Below are positions 42,334 to 50,619 of a stretch of DNA of 64,000 bases, in pieces (within the stretch, counting starts at the first letter, position 1; each line of letters starts with the position of its first letter). Origin of the DNA: UBA11740 sp049273695. GTDB taxonomy: Bacteria > Acidobacteriota > Blastocatellia > Pyrinomonadales > Pyrinomonadaceae. Made by a program: the position numbers and the translations under genes. The notes under the pieces are model-generated. The model was not told the origin of the DNA. It saw only the letters and a program-made list of their open reading frames with translations, and searched no databases. The stretch spans positions 98,382-162,381 of the forward strand of contig JBASRE010000044.1 in assembly GCA_049273695.1 (NCBI GenBank), given 5' to 3'.

Positions 42334-43575
42334 GTGATTCCGCGCCGGGCTTTCACCTTGTGGCTGTGTGCCGTGGCGCTAATTCCCTTCGCCAGTTGCC
42401 GTAATTCTACCCAACCCGTGGAACCTATAAAGATGACAACAGAGACAAGTGCAAATGACCCCGGAACGATTCATCAGCGCGCGATCACCGTCGATATGCA
42501 TGCCGACACCGCCCAACGCCTGGTCGATGAAAACGTCGATCTGAATCAGCGTCTGGCGGACGGACATCTTGACGCTGTGCGGGCGAAGGAAGGCGGGCTC
42601 GACGCGCAGTTCTTTTCGATTTGGGTCGAGCCGCAATTGTTCGGAGGTGGCGGCGCCGGCGCGATTAAGCGCGCTGATATTCAGATCGAGGCCGTCCGTG
42701 ATCTTGCCGCAAAACACCCGGAGACGTGGGAAGTAGCGACTACCGCTGAGGACGTTCGTCGCGTCGCCGCGAGCGGAAAAATCGCCGCATTGATGGGGTT
42801 GGAAGGCGGCTATGCGATCGACGAGCGTGTCGAGAATGTGAAGCGTTATTACGACATGGGCGTGCGTTATATGTCGCCTGCGTGGAGTGTCAGCACGAGC
42901 TGGGCAGGTTCTTCGGGTGACGCAGTCGGCGGAACGCGCGGCTTAAACGAATTCGGCAAAGAAGTCATACGCGAGATGAACCGCTTGGGCATGATGATCG
43001 ACGTGTCGCACGTGTCCGACAAAACGTTCTGGGACATCGTGAACACCTCGACGAAGCCGGTGGTGGCGACGCATTCCGGCTGCCGCGCCATCGCGAACGT
43101 GCCGCGCAACCTGACGGACGAAATGATTCGCGCGCTGGCAAAAACCGGCGGCGTAGTGAACGTCATATTTTATCCCGAGCACATCGAACCCGGCTGGAGT
43201 GAGAAGAAGAAAAAAGTTGACGCGGAGATTGCTCCGATGGTGCAGCGAGCTTCGGAGCAAGAGCAGGGAAACGTCGCGCAAAAGAAACTGGCGCGCGATC
43301 GCGTCCGCTTCGAAGAGTATCTGAAGCGCCTGCCGCCGGTGCACGTCTCGCGGATTGCCGATCATATCGATCACATCGTGAAGCTGGTGGGCGTCGATCA
43401 CGTTGGCATCGGATCGGATTTCGACGGCGTGCAAGCAGTGCCGGCGGACATGAAGTCGGTTGCGGACTTGCCGAATCTGACGAAAGAACTTCTGAAGCGC
43501 GGATATTCAGTAAGCGACGTTGAGAAGATTCTAGGTGGGAACATGCTGCGAGTGATGGAAGAAGTGATCCATTGA
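42334..43575 (+). CDS. Membrane dipeptidase (renal-dipeptidase type, peptidase M19), lipoprotein
   Basis: The product has 413 residues. A lipoprotein-type signal (WLCAVALIPFASC) is followed by an M19 TIM-barrel. Zinc ligands visible are HxD in VDMHADT, Glu in LMGLEGGYAI, His in VATHSGCRAI, and His in the HIDHIVKLVG and VDHVGIGSDFDG region. It likely cleaves dipeptides outside the cytoplasm. I prefer the GTG at 42334, which puts the signal peptide at the N-terminus and has AGAAGGG upstream; a TTG at 42304 is also open. The final IH and stop are read from the first units of the repeat that opens the next cassette. Confidence 0.88.
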   Translation: MIPRRAFTLWLCAVALIPFASCRNSTQPVEPIKMTTETSANDPGTIHQRAITVDMHADTAQRLVDENVDLNQRLADGHLDAVRAKEGGLDAQFFSIWVEPQLFGGGGAGAIKRADIQIEAVRDLAAKHPETWEVATTAEDVRRVAASGKIAALMGLEGGYAIDERVENVKRYYDMGVRYMSPAWSVSTSWAGSSGDAVGGTRGLNEFGKEVIREMNRLGMMIDVSHVSDKTFWDIVNTSTKPVVATHSGCRAIANVPRNLTDEMIRALAKTGGVVNVIFYPEHIEPGWSEKKKKVDAEIAPMVQRASEQEQGNVAQKKLARDRVRFEEYLKRLPPVHVSRIADHIDHIVKLVGVDHVGIGSDFDGVQAVPADMKSVADLPNLTKELLKRGYSVSDVEKILGGNMLRVMEEVIH

Positions 43576-44113
43576 TTCATTGATCCATTGATTCATTGGT
43601 TCAGTGGTTCAGTGATTCAGTGATTCAGTGGTCATTGGTCATTGGTCATTGGTAAAACTTTATTACATTGACAGCGTTGATACCTTCGACTGGTTCCAAT
43701 ATTTCTCACCAAGGAGGCAGTCGAATCATGTTCCCAGCTGAAGAATTGAAGAAAAGAACAAAGCAGTTTGCAATCAGGATTGTGAAGCTGTTTCGTTCAT
43801 TGCCACGAACCGAAGAAGCGCGCGTCATTGGCAGGCAGATGCTCCGTTCCGGCACATCCGTAGCCGCAAATTATCGTGCCGTCTGCCGCTCTCGTTCAAA
43901 GGCTGAGTTCATCGCGAAGATTGGAATAGTCGTAGAGGAAGCTGATGAAACGGTGCTCTGGTTGGAACTGTTAGTCGACACCGAGATTGTTCGAGCCAGC
44001 CGAATGGGCAAGCTGCTTGGTGAGGCAAACGAATTGCTGGCGATTTTCGCGGCTTCACAACATACGGCTAGGAGTAGACGTGTTTATTGAAAAAATGAAC
44101 CGATGAATCAATG
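43567..44113. mobile_element. Candidate mobile cassette 2: four-helix-bundle gene between inverted repeats
   Basis: Upstream, 43567-43652 is a degenerate tandem array of period 8 (TTGATTCA, GTGATTCA) passing into period 7 (TCATTGG three times). Inside it, 43586-43603 (CATTGATTCATTGGTTCA) is the reverse complement, with one mismatch, of 44096-44113 just after the gene. The only gene between is a four-helix-bundle protein. The upstream array writes the stop codon of the dipeptidase, and the downstream arm contains the start codon of nfo. This is the same organisation as the cassette at 5711-6138 but with unrelated repeat sequence. Confidence 0.55.
43728..44090 (+). CDS. Four-helix-bundle protein, S23/IVP family (second copy)
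   Basis: The 120-residue protein has the motifs LKKRTKQFAIRIVKLFRSLP, IGRQMLRSGTSVAANYRAVC and FIAKIGIVVEEADETVLWLE, with four predicted amphipathic helices. It belongs to a different subgroup from the copy at 5740, although both are 120 residues long. The ATG at 43728 has a perfect AAGGAGG site 10-16 bp upstream; longer frames begin in repeat DNA. Unlike copy 1, it therefore keeps its own translation signal. The biological role is unknown. Confidence 0.85.
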   Translation: MFPAEELKKRTKQFAIRIVKLFRSLPRTEEARVIGRQMLRSGTSVAANYRAVCRSRSKAEFIAKIGIVVEEADETVLWLELLVDTEIVRASRMGKLLGEANELLAIFAASQHTARSRRVY

Positions 44114-44962
44114 AAACAATCTCCAAGGATCGGATTCCATGCTCCCATCAAAGGCGGGCTCCACGAATCGTTAATCATCGCCAAGGAAACCGGTTGCGAC
44201 GCGGTGCAAATCTTCTCCCGGAATCCGCGCGGCTGGATGGCCAAGCCGCTGACGCGCGAATCAGTCGAGTTGTTCAAAGCGACACGCAAACTCACGAAGC
44301 TTTCGCCCGTCTTGATTCACGCGAACTATCTGATCAACCTTTCTTCGGCCGACGAAGTGATTCTGTTGAAATCGATCGCCTCGTTCCGTGAAGAAGTGCA
44401 ACGCGGCATTGCGCTGGGTGCTGACTATGTAGTCGTTCATCCCGGCAGTGCCCGCGGCTCGTGCGAAGCTGACGGCATCGCCGCCACCGCGCACAGTTTG
44501 AAAATTGCTTGCAAAGGATTGCGATTCGGAAAGCTGCGCATCCTTCTGGAGAACACTGCCGGACAGGGCCAGTGCATTGGCCACCGGTTCGAGCATCTGC
44601 GCGCGATCATGGACGGGTGTCCAAAGCTGCCGCTCGGCATCTGCATCGACACCGCGCATTCATTCACAGCTGGTTACGACATTCGCGAACCGGATGGGTT
44701 GGAGGCCACGATCGAAATCATTCGACGCACGGTCGGTCTGCGCACCGTGCGCGCCGTTCACTTCAACGACTCGCGCGCGCCGTTCAATTCGCGCGTCGAT
44801 CGCCACTGGCACATTGGCGAGGGCCACATCGGTCGCGACGCGCTGCGCCGCTTCGCGCAGCATCCTAAGCTGGCTCACTGCGCTTTCATTTTAGAAACTC
44901 CCTACGACGATCCGCGGGCTGATTTAAAGAACCTTGTGGCCCTGCGGAGCTTCGTCAGTTGA
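44111..44962 (+). CDS. nfo: Deoxyribonuclease IV (AP endonuclease, Nfo family)
   Basis: The 283-residue protein is an xylose-isomerase-like TIM barrel with three zinc ions. It begins RIGFHAPIKGGLHESLIIAK, and contains DAVQIFSRNPRGW, VVHPGSARGS, LLENTAGQG, GICIDTAHSFTAGYD, FNDSRAPFNSRVDRHWHIGE and FILETPYD, which supply the His/Asp/Glu zinc ligands. It cuts DNA at abasic sites in base-excision repair. The ATG lies inside the right arm of the four-helix-bundle cassette and lacks a ribosome-binding site. It may be translated by re-initiation after that gene, 20 bp upstream. Confidence 0.93.
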   Translation: MKQSPRIGFHAPIKGGLHESLIIAKETGCDAVQIFSRNPRGWMAKPLTRESVELFKATRKLTKLSPVLIHANYLINLSSADEVILLKSIASFREEVQRGIALGADYVVVHPGSARGSCEADGIAATAHSLKIACKGLRFGKLRILLENTAGQGQCIGHRFEHLRAIMDGCPKLPLGICIDTAHSFTAGYDIREPDGLEATIEIIRRTVGLRTVRAVHFNDSRAPFNSRVDRHWHIGEGHIGRDALRRFAQHPKLAHCAFILETPYDDPRADLKNLVALRSFVS

Positions 44963-44982
44963 GTCGGAGCCTCGGCGGCGGA

Positions 44983-45050
44983 GTCAGTACCGGGAGCGGT
45001 AGCGACCGGGCCGGGCCTCCTACCCCGTCGCTACCGCTCCGGGTACTGAC
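44983..45050. repeat. 24-bp inverted repeat, GTCAGTACCGGGAGCGGTAGCG family
   Basis: The left arm 44983-45006 and right arm 45027-45050 pair over 24 bp with one mismatch, around a 20-bp G+C-rich loop. It could act as a terminator for nfo. Relatives are at 7856 and inside ndvB at 38274. Confidence 0.82.
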
Positions 45051-45106
45051 CTCATCGCCATGATCTGCTTTACCGTCCGCGGTTGGTCGGTTACAATGCC
45101 CTCATC

Positions 45107-45178
45107 ATGCGACGGTCTGGTTATCATTCACTTCTCAAACTCCTCCTTACGCTGCCGCTACCGCGCCGCGCTCGATAG
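45107..45178 (+). other. Possible remnant 5' end of a lost gene
   Basis: A TACAAT box (45092-45097) precedes an ATG at 45107. The ATG opens a 23-codon frame reading MRRSGYHSLLKLLLTLPLP before a stop supplied near a CGCTCCGCTTTAGCGG palindrome. It looks like a basic, hydrophobic signal-peptide start interrupted by repeat DNA. The rest of the 320-bp gap before leuS shows only repeats and a GAGGAG-type binding site for leuS. Confidence 0.3.
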
Positions 45179-45283
45179 CGCTCCGCTTTAGCGGCGAATC
45201 CAGTCAAAACCCGAATGAAGTAACTGCACAAGGGGCTTTGTGCATTTGACCCAAATGACTGTAAGTTAAGAGGAGTTAAGACG

Positions 45284-47863
45284 ATGGACGAGAAATACTT
45301 CCCCGAAAAAATCGAAGCGAAGTGGCAGAAGCGTTGGGCCGAGGAACGCGCGTTTGAAGCTCGCGAAGACGATCCGCGAGAGAAGTTTTACGCGCTCGAG
45401 ATGCTGCCGTATCCCTCCGGGTTTCTGCACATGGGGCACGTGCGGAACTACGCGATCGGCGACGCTTTGGCCTGGTACAAGCGCCTGCGCGGCTTCAACG
45501 TGTTGCATCCGATCGGCTGGGACAGTTTTGGCCAGCCGGCTGAGCAAGCGGCCATCAAGCGCGGTGTTCAACCACGCGACTGGACTGAAGAAAACATTGC
45601 GCACATGCGCGGACAACTTCAGCGGCTCGGCACGAGCTACGACTGGTCACGGGAAATCGCGGCGCACCGGCCCGACTACTACAAATGGGACCAGTGGTTC
45701 TTCCTGAAGATGCTGGAACGCGGCCTGGCGTACAAGCGCACCTCGCCGGTCAACTGGTGTCCGAAAGAAGAGACGGTGCTGTCGAACGAACAGTCGTCAG
45801 GCGGCATCTGCTGGCGCTGTGGAACTCCCGTCGTCAAGAAAGAGATCGAACAGTGGTATCTGCGCATTACGAAGTACGCGGAGCAGCTGGTCGAGGACAT
45901 CAAGGAGATCGAAAGCGACTGGCCCGAGAAAGTCATTAAGCGTCAACGCGATTGGGTGGGTCGCAGCGAAGGCGCGTATATCGATTTCGGAGTCAAAGAT
46001 CTTCATGAAAAGATCCGTGTGTTTACCACTCGCATCGACACGATCTTTGGCGCGACTGCGATCGTGGTCGCGGCTGAGCACCCGATTCTGACGCAGCTGC
46101 TCGAAGGCTCGTCTTTGAAAGACGACGTGCTTAAGTTTGCTGAACAAATCAAAGCGGCGCGCGCGATCAAGGCTGAAGACCAGACGGCAGAAGAAGAGAA
46201 GCTGGGTATGAACACGGGGCGGCTGGCCGTCAATCCGTTCAATGGCGAGCTGTTACCGGTTTGGGTCGCGAACTACGTGCTGATGGATTACGGCGCGGGC
46301 GCGGTGATGAGCGTACCGGCCCACGACGAACGCGATTTCGAATTCGCGCAGAAATACACGCTGGCGATTCGACAGGTCATCGCGCCGGTGATTCATGGGC
46401 AACAGAGCGAGCCGGCCGACAATGTGCCCGGTCAGGATCAATCGATCGAAATGAAACACGCGTTCGTCGAGTACGGCGTGTTGGTGAACAGCGGCGAATG
46501 GAGCGGCAAACTTTCGCAGGAAGCGATTCGCGAAATGTCCGAGTACGCGGCGACTAAGAACTTCGGCGGCGGCGCCGTCACCTATCGCATACGTGACTGG
46601 GGCATCTCGCGACAGCGGTTCTGGGGTGCGCCAATTCCGGTTGTGTACTGCCCGAAGTGCGGAATGGTGCCAGTGCCGGAAAAGGACCTGCCGGTGATGT
46701 TGCCGGAGAAGGCTGAATTCACCGGCACAGGCGAATCACCTCTGAAGACGGTTCCGGAATTCGTCAACACCAACTGCCCGAAGTGTGGCGCGGCGGCGAC
46801 GCGCGAAACGGACACGATGGACACCTTCGTCGATTCGTCGTGGTACTTCTTTCGTTACTGTGATCCGCGCAACGAATCGATGCCGTTTGAGCCGGAACGC
46901 GTTGCGAAATGGACGCCGGTCGATCAATACATCGGCGGCGACTCGCACGCCGTGATGCACCTGATCTACACGCGTTTCTGGACGAAGGTGATGCGCGATT
47001 TAGGCCTGGTGAATTTCAACGAACCCGTGAAGCGCCTGCTGACACAGGGCATGGTGACCAATCGCGTCGAAGAGACAAACGAATGGAAAGCGATGTCGAA
47101 GTCGCTCGGCAACGGCGTCGATCCGGACGAGATGATCGAAGCGTTCGGCGCCGACGCCACCCGTCTGTTCATTCTGTTTGCCGCGCCGGTCGAGAATGAG
47201 TTGCGCTGGTCGGAAACGGGGATTGAAGGCGCGGTGCGATTTCTGCGGCGCGTGTGGACGATGGTGTATCGGTTCGCGGGCCTCAGGACCGCTGAGCAGT
47301 CCGGAGGCGTGGGCAGCGAAAAGCACGCCGGAGGCGTGCGTACCGAATTTGGCGACGGGGCTCGCGCGCTGCGCCGCAAGACCCACCAAACAATCGCCCG
47401 CGTGACCGACGATTCTGAGAAGCTCGATCTCAACACGAACGTCGCGGCTTTGATGGAGTTGTCGAATGCCCTGGGCGAATTCAACGTCGATCCGGCAACG
47501 GCTTCAGACGCTGACGTTTTCGCCGTGCGCGAAGCGCTCGAAGCGCTGGTCGTGATGCTGGCTCCGTTCTCTCCGCACATCGCCGAAGAGATGTGGGAAG
47601 GGTTGGGCCATGCCGGCGGTTTGCTGAAGTCTGCGCACTGGCCGTCTGCCGATCCGGAGCTGGCGAAGAAAGATGAGTTGGAAATTCCCGTTCAAGTAAA
47701 CGGCAAGCTGCGCTCGCGTGTGGTCGTGTCGCCTGACATTTCTGAAGCCGACTTGCGCGCATTGGCGCTGGCTGACGCAAAGGTCCAGAGCTTCATCGAT
47801 GGTCACAAGATAGTGAAGGTGATTGTTGTGCCTCAGCGGCTGGTCAACGTCGTTGTAAAATAG
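45284..47863 (+). CDS. leuS: Leucyl-tRNA synthetase
   Basis: The 859-residue class Ia synthetase charges tRNA-Leu. It shows the HIGH-equivalent YPSGFLHMGHVRNY near 45-58 and zinc modules (CPKEETVLSNEQSSGG plus CWRCG; CPKCG...CPKCG). The CP1 editing domain has FTTRIDTIFGATAIVVAAEH near 245-265 and the DFEFAQKY region. The KMSKS loop is AMSKSLGNGVDPDEM near 603, followed by the anticodon-binding helical domain and the small C-terminal domain. Residues about 671-687 lie in a variable loop and are encoded by a palindromic repeat found elsewhere intergenically. A GAGGAG site precedes the ATG. Confidence 0.96.
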   Translation: MDEKYFPEKIEAKWQKRWAEERAFEAREDDPREKFYALEMLPYPSGFLHMGHVRNYAIGDALAWYKRLRGFNVLHPIGWDSFGQPAEQAAIKRGVQPRDWTEENIAHMRGQLQRLGTSYDWSREIAAHRPDYYKWDQWFFLKMLERGLAYKRTSPVNWCPKEETVLSNEQSSGGICWRCGTPVVKKEIEQWYLRITKYAEQLVEDIKEIESDWPEKVIKRQRDWVGRSEGAYIDFGVKDLHEKIRVFTTRIDTIFGATAIVVAAEHPILTQLLEGSSLKDDVLKFAEQIKAARAIKAEDQTAEEEKLGMNTGRLAVNPFNGELLPVWVANYVLMDYGAGAVMSVPAHDERDFEFAQKYTLAIRQVIAPVIHGQQSEPADNVPGQDQSIEMKHAFVEYGVLVNSGEWSGKLSQEAIREMSEYAATKNFGGGAVTYRIRDWGISRQRFWGAPIPVVYCPKCGMVPVPEKDLPVMLPEKAEFTGTGESPLKTVPEFVNTNCPKCGAAATRETDTMDTFVDSSWYFFRYCDPRNESMPFEPERVAKWTPVDQYIGGDSHAVMHLIYTRFWTKVMRDLGLVNFNEPVKRLLTQGMVTNRVEETNEWKAMSKSLGNGVDPDEMIEAFGADATRLFILFAAPVENELRWSETGIEGAVRFLRRVWTMVYRFAGLRTAEQSGGVGSEKHAGGVRTEFGDGARALRRKTHQTIARVTDDSEKLDLNTNVAALMELSNALGEFNVDPATASDADVFAVREALEALVVMLAPFSPHIAEEMWEGLGHAGGLLKSAHWPSADPELAKKDELEIPVQVNGKLRSRVVVSPDISEADLRALALADAKVQSFIDGHKIVKVIVVPQRLVNVVVK
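47297..47345. repeat. Palindromic repeat inserted in frame inside leuS
   Basis: Bases 47321-47343 (AAGCACGCCGGAGGCGTGCG and the next three bases) are an exact inverted copy of the intergenic unit at 7203-7225. They are a near copy of the unit at 50498-50520. A degenerate half-unit (AGTCCGGAGGCGTGGGCAGC) precedes it. The insertion preserves the frame and encodes EQSGGVGSEKHAGGVRTEF in a length-variable loop before the conserved LRRKTHQTIARVTDD. Confidence 0.7.
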
Positions 47864-47949
47864 GATGCTTGCCTGGCTTGTCCTCAGCCGTTAAAATCCT
47901 CGCGAACCCAGACTCGCGCGGAGTCGTAAGTTACGTAACGATTCACTGA

Positions 47950-50484
47950 ATGAAAGAGTGTCCAAAGTGTCGCGTATGTTTTGCCGACGACGTGGCTTTT
48001 TGTCCTGACGACGGCGCCGCGACCGGTCCGTCGATCGCCGGCGAACCGATCCTTGACGGCCGCTACAACCTCGAGCGGCGGCTGGGCCAGGGCGGCATGG
48101 GCATTGTTTACAAAGGCCGGCACATCTTTCTCAAGACCCAGCACGCAATCAAGATCATTCTTCCCGATCTCGTCGGCAACGATCCAAATCTCGTCACGCG
48201 TTTTCGGCAGGAAGCTTTGGCCGCCGCCGCGATTCGCCATCAGAACATCATTGCGGTAACCGACTTTGGAGTCGTGCGCGGCACCATGCCTTTTCTCGTG
48301 ATGGAGTTCGTGCAGGGCAAGTCTCTGCAGGAAGTGATGGCCGCAGAAGGAGCGATGGGACCGGTGCGCGCCTTCGAAATCATGCAGCCGATTTGCTCCG
48401 GCATCGCTGCGGCCCATCGTCAAAACATTGTGCACCGCGACATCAAACCCCTGAACGTGATGCTTCAGGACGGTCTGACGATTGCAGAAGGCACAAAGGT
48501 TCTCGACTTCGGTCTCGCGAAGATTAAGTCGGGCGAGTTGCTGGGTTCGTTTGTCGCCGCGCAGACCACGGGACTGATGGGCTCGCCGTTTTACATGGCG
48601 CCCGAGCAGTGGTCGGATGAACCACCCGACGCGCGCGCTGATGTATACAGCCTCGGCGTGATGCTCTATCAAATGCTCGCCGGTGAGGTGCCGTTCAAAG
48701 CCAACGCAATTCCGGCGATCATGAAGAAGCACCTGACCGAGGAACCGCCGACGTTCTCGTCGCGCGGCGTAGAGGTGCCGCCGCAGATCGAAGCCGTCGT
48801 GCGTCACGCGCTTGAAAAAGAGCCGGAGCATCGTACGCCATCGGCTGACGAATTCCTTGAAGAGTTTCGCCAGGCGATGGAAGCCGCCAGCGCGCTATTG
48901 AAAAACACGGGCGAAGCGCGGCCGCCGGATCCTTACCAGACGCTGGTGACAGGGCCGCCGCCCACGACGGATCCGCAGGTGGGCAGGTCGAGTTACACGC
49001 GTGGGACCGAGGACTTGATTGCGGCCGCCATCAGCAGCAAGTCCTGGATGGAAGAACAGGACAAGTTGAGCGTGGCGCGCGAGGAACTGGCGCGGGAAGA
49101 AGAAGCGCGGCGACAACTTGCGGCCGAGGCTGAGCGCAAACGAAGAGAAGACGAGGCCCGGCAGGAAGCCGAGCGGCAACAGCAGCTCAAGCAAAAGCAG
49201 GAAGAAGAGCGGGTCGAAGCAGAGCGCCTCGCCGCCGAGCAGCGCGCCGCGGAAGAGCGCGAGCTCGCCGCGCAGCGTGTGCGCGATGAAGAAGCCCGAC
49301 AGCTTCGGGAAGCAGAGGAAGCGCGTCGCCAGGAAGAACAACGGCTGGAGGAAGAGCGTCGCAAAGAGGAACAGCGCCTCGACGAAGAGCGCCGTCGCGA
49401 AGAAGAACGCAAACGCGTCGAAGAGTTGGTCACGCAGCAGACGAAAGCTATCGAAGAAAAGCTGACGAAACTCGCGTCGAGTATTCCGCCTCCTCCAGCC
49501 GCCGTGGTCACTCCGGAAGTGACAAACGTACGACCAGTGGGCGCGACGACTATTACCGAGAATAGCTATCCGAATTTGGTCAATGTGCCGCCGCCGGCAG
49601 TTGCCGGAAAGCGAAGCGTGTTGCCCTACGTGCTCGCGGGTGTTTTGTTGCTCGTACTGCTCGGGGGTGGAATCGGCGCCTGGGTGATGTGGCCAAAGCC
49701 CACCCCGACGCCCGGTGGCGGTGACAATCCTCCGATTGAAAACCCGAAGGATCCCGATCCGGGGTCACCGCCCGTCACCTTTACTCCTGAATTCATTTCA
49801 ATTCCGGGCGGAACATTCGATATGGGCCGCAATGGCGCCACCGTCGCCGAGGTTCCGGTCCACGCCGTTTCTGTGCAGCCGCTGGTGATCGACAAGACAG
49901 AAGTTACCAACTACGAATACGCACAGTTCGTCGAGGCTACAAAACACGGTGCGCCGTCCAACTGGATTAGTGGCAAGCCCATAGCCGGACAGGAACTCCT
50001 GCCCGTGACGTTCGTCTCATACAGCGACGCGGTTGCTTTCGCAAAGTGGCGTTCAGAACGCGATGGCCTCAAGTGGCGACTGCCGACGGAAGAAGAATGG
50101 GAGTACGCGGCGCGCGGCGGCGATCAGGAGAACATCTATCCATGGGGAAACACCTGGGCGGTTGGTTACGCGATCACAAAAGCCTCGGGCGCAACTTCGC
50201 CGGGGCCGGTCGGCTCAGCTCCCAACGACAAGACGCGTTGGGGTGTCATGGACATGCAGGGCAACGTTTACGAGTGGACGTCCACGAAAGCGAATTATTA
50301 TCCCGGCAGCACGAGGCGTGTAGAAGGAGAGGCGCGCAACTGGTACATAGTGCGTGGCGCGTCGTACGACACGAGTTCAGATCCGAAAGAGAACGAGAGG
50401 CCGATCTCTGCGACACGTCGCGACTGGTTCAATGGCAACACAAAAGTTTCAGTACTCGGCTTTCGTCTGGTGCGCCCGCAGTGA
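47950..50484 (+). CDS. Zinc-ribbon Ser/Thr protein kinase with coiled coil, membrane segment and FGE-sulfatase domain
   Basis: The product has 844 residues. An N-terminal zinc ribbon (CPKCRVCFADDVAFCPDDG) is followed by a Hanks-type kinase domain (about 39-310). The kinase shows LGQGGMGIVYKG, an invariant Lys in HAIKIIL, HRDIKPLNVML, DFGLAK and GSPFYMAPEQW. Residues about 370-515 are an uninterrupted Glu/Arg/Gln-rich coiled coil. One transmembrane segment lies near 557-580. An extracytoplasmic C-terminal FGE-sulfatase-like domain (about 613-844) has IPGGTFDMG, WRLPTEEEWEYAARGG and DMQGNVYEWT. The kinase probably senses or binds something outside through the FGE fold and phosphorylates cytoplasmic proteins. 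The triple-FHA transporter three genes downstream is a natural candidate target. FGE catalytic activity is not shown. Confidence 0.92.
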   Translation: MKECPKCRVCFADDVAFCPDDGAATGPSIAGEPILDGRYNLERRLGQGGMGIVYKGRHIFLKTQHAIKIILPDLVGNDPNLVTRFRQEALAAAAIRHQNIIAVTDFGVVRGTMPFLVMEFVQGKSLQEVMAAEGAMGPVRAFEIMQPICSGIAAAHRQNIVHRDIKPLNVMLQDGLTIAEGTKVLDFGLAKIKSGELLGSFVAAQTTGLMGSPFYMAPEQWSDEPPDARADVYSLGVMLYQMLAGEVPFKANAIPAIMKKHLTEEPPTFSSRGVEVPPQIEAVVRHALEKEPEHRTPSADEFLEEFRQAMEAASALLKNTGEARPPDPYQTLVTGPPPTTDPQVGRSSYTRGTEDLIAAAISSKSWMEEQDKLSVAREELAREEEARRQLAAEAERKRREDEARQEAERQQQLKQKQEEERVEAERLAAEQRAAEERELAAQRVRDEEARQLREAEEARRQEEQRLEEERRKEEQRLDEERRREEERKRVEELVTQQTKAIEEKLTKLASSIPPPPAAVVTPEVTNVRPVGATTITENSYPNLVNVPPPAVAGKRSVLPYVLAGVLLLVLLGGGIGAWVMWPKPTPTPGGGDNPPIENPKDPDPGSPPVTFTPEFISIPGGTFDMGRNGATVAEVPVHAVSVQPLVIDKTEVTNYEYAQFVEATKHGAPSNWISGKPIAGQELLPVTFVSYSDAVAFAKWRSERDGLKWRLPTEEEWEYAARGGDQENIYPWGNTWAVGYAITKASGATSPGPVGSAPNDKTRWGVMDMQGNVYEWTSTKANYYPGSTRRVEGEARNWYIVRGASYDTSSDPKENERPISATRRDWFNGNTKVSVLGFRLVRPQ

Positions 50485-50497
50485 AGGTGCGTGATTG

Positions 50498-50520
50498 GTA
50501 CGCATGCCTCCGGCATGCGG
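50498..50520. repeat. Hairpin repeat related to the leuS insertion
   Basis: GTACGCATGCCTCCGGCATG plus CGG differs from the 7203 unit by a C-to-T and a matching G-to-A change in the stem. The hairpin is therefore kept by compensation. It lies in the gap between the kinase and TPR genes and is followed by a CACGCGGGACGCGTG hairpin. Confidence 0.7.
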
Positions 50521-50619
50521 CACGCGGGACGCGTGCGTTTCGTCCGTACCTACTTGAGCCTCGCTACCTCACCGAGTATTATCACCCGCAAAAATCCGGA
50601 GACCCTGAGTCTTAATAAC

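Noticed and set aside
47884..48831. Leftward 315-residue frame opposite the kinase gene
   Set aside because: Its residues (rich in His, Arg and Val) are the antisense of conserved kinase motifs; there is no start signal.
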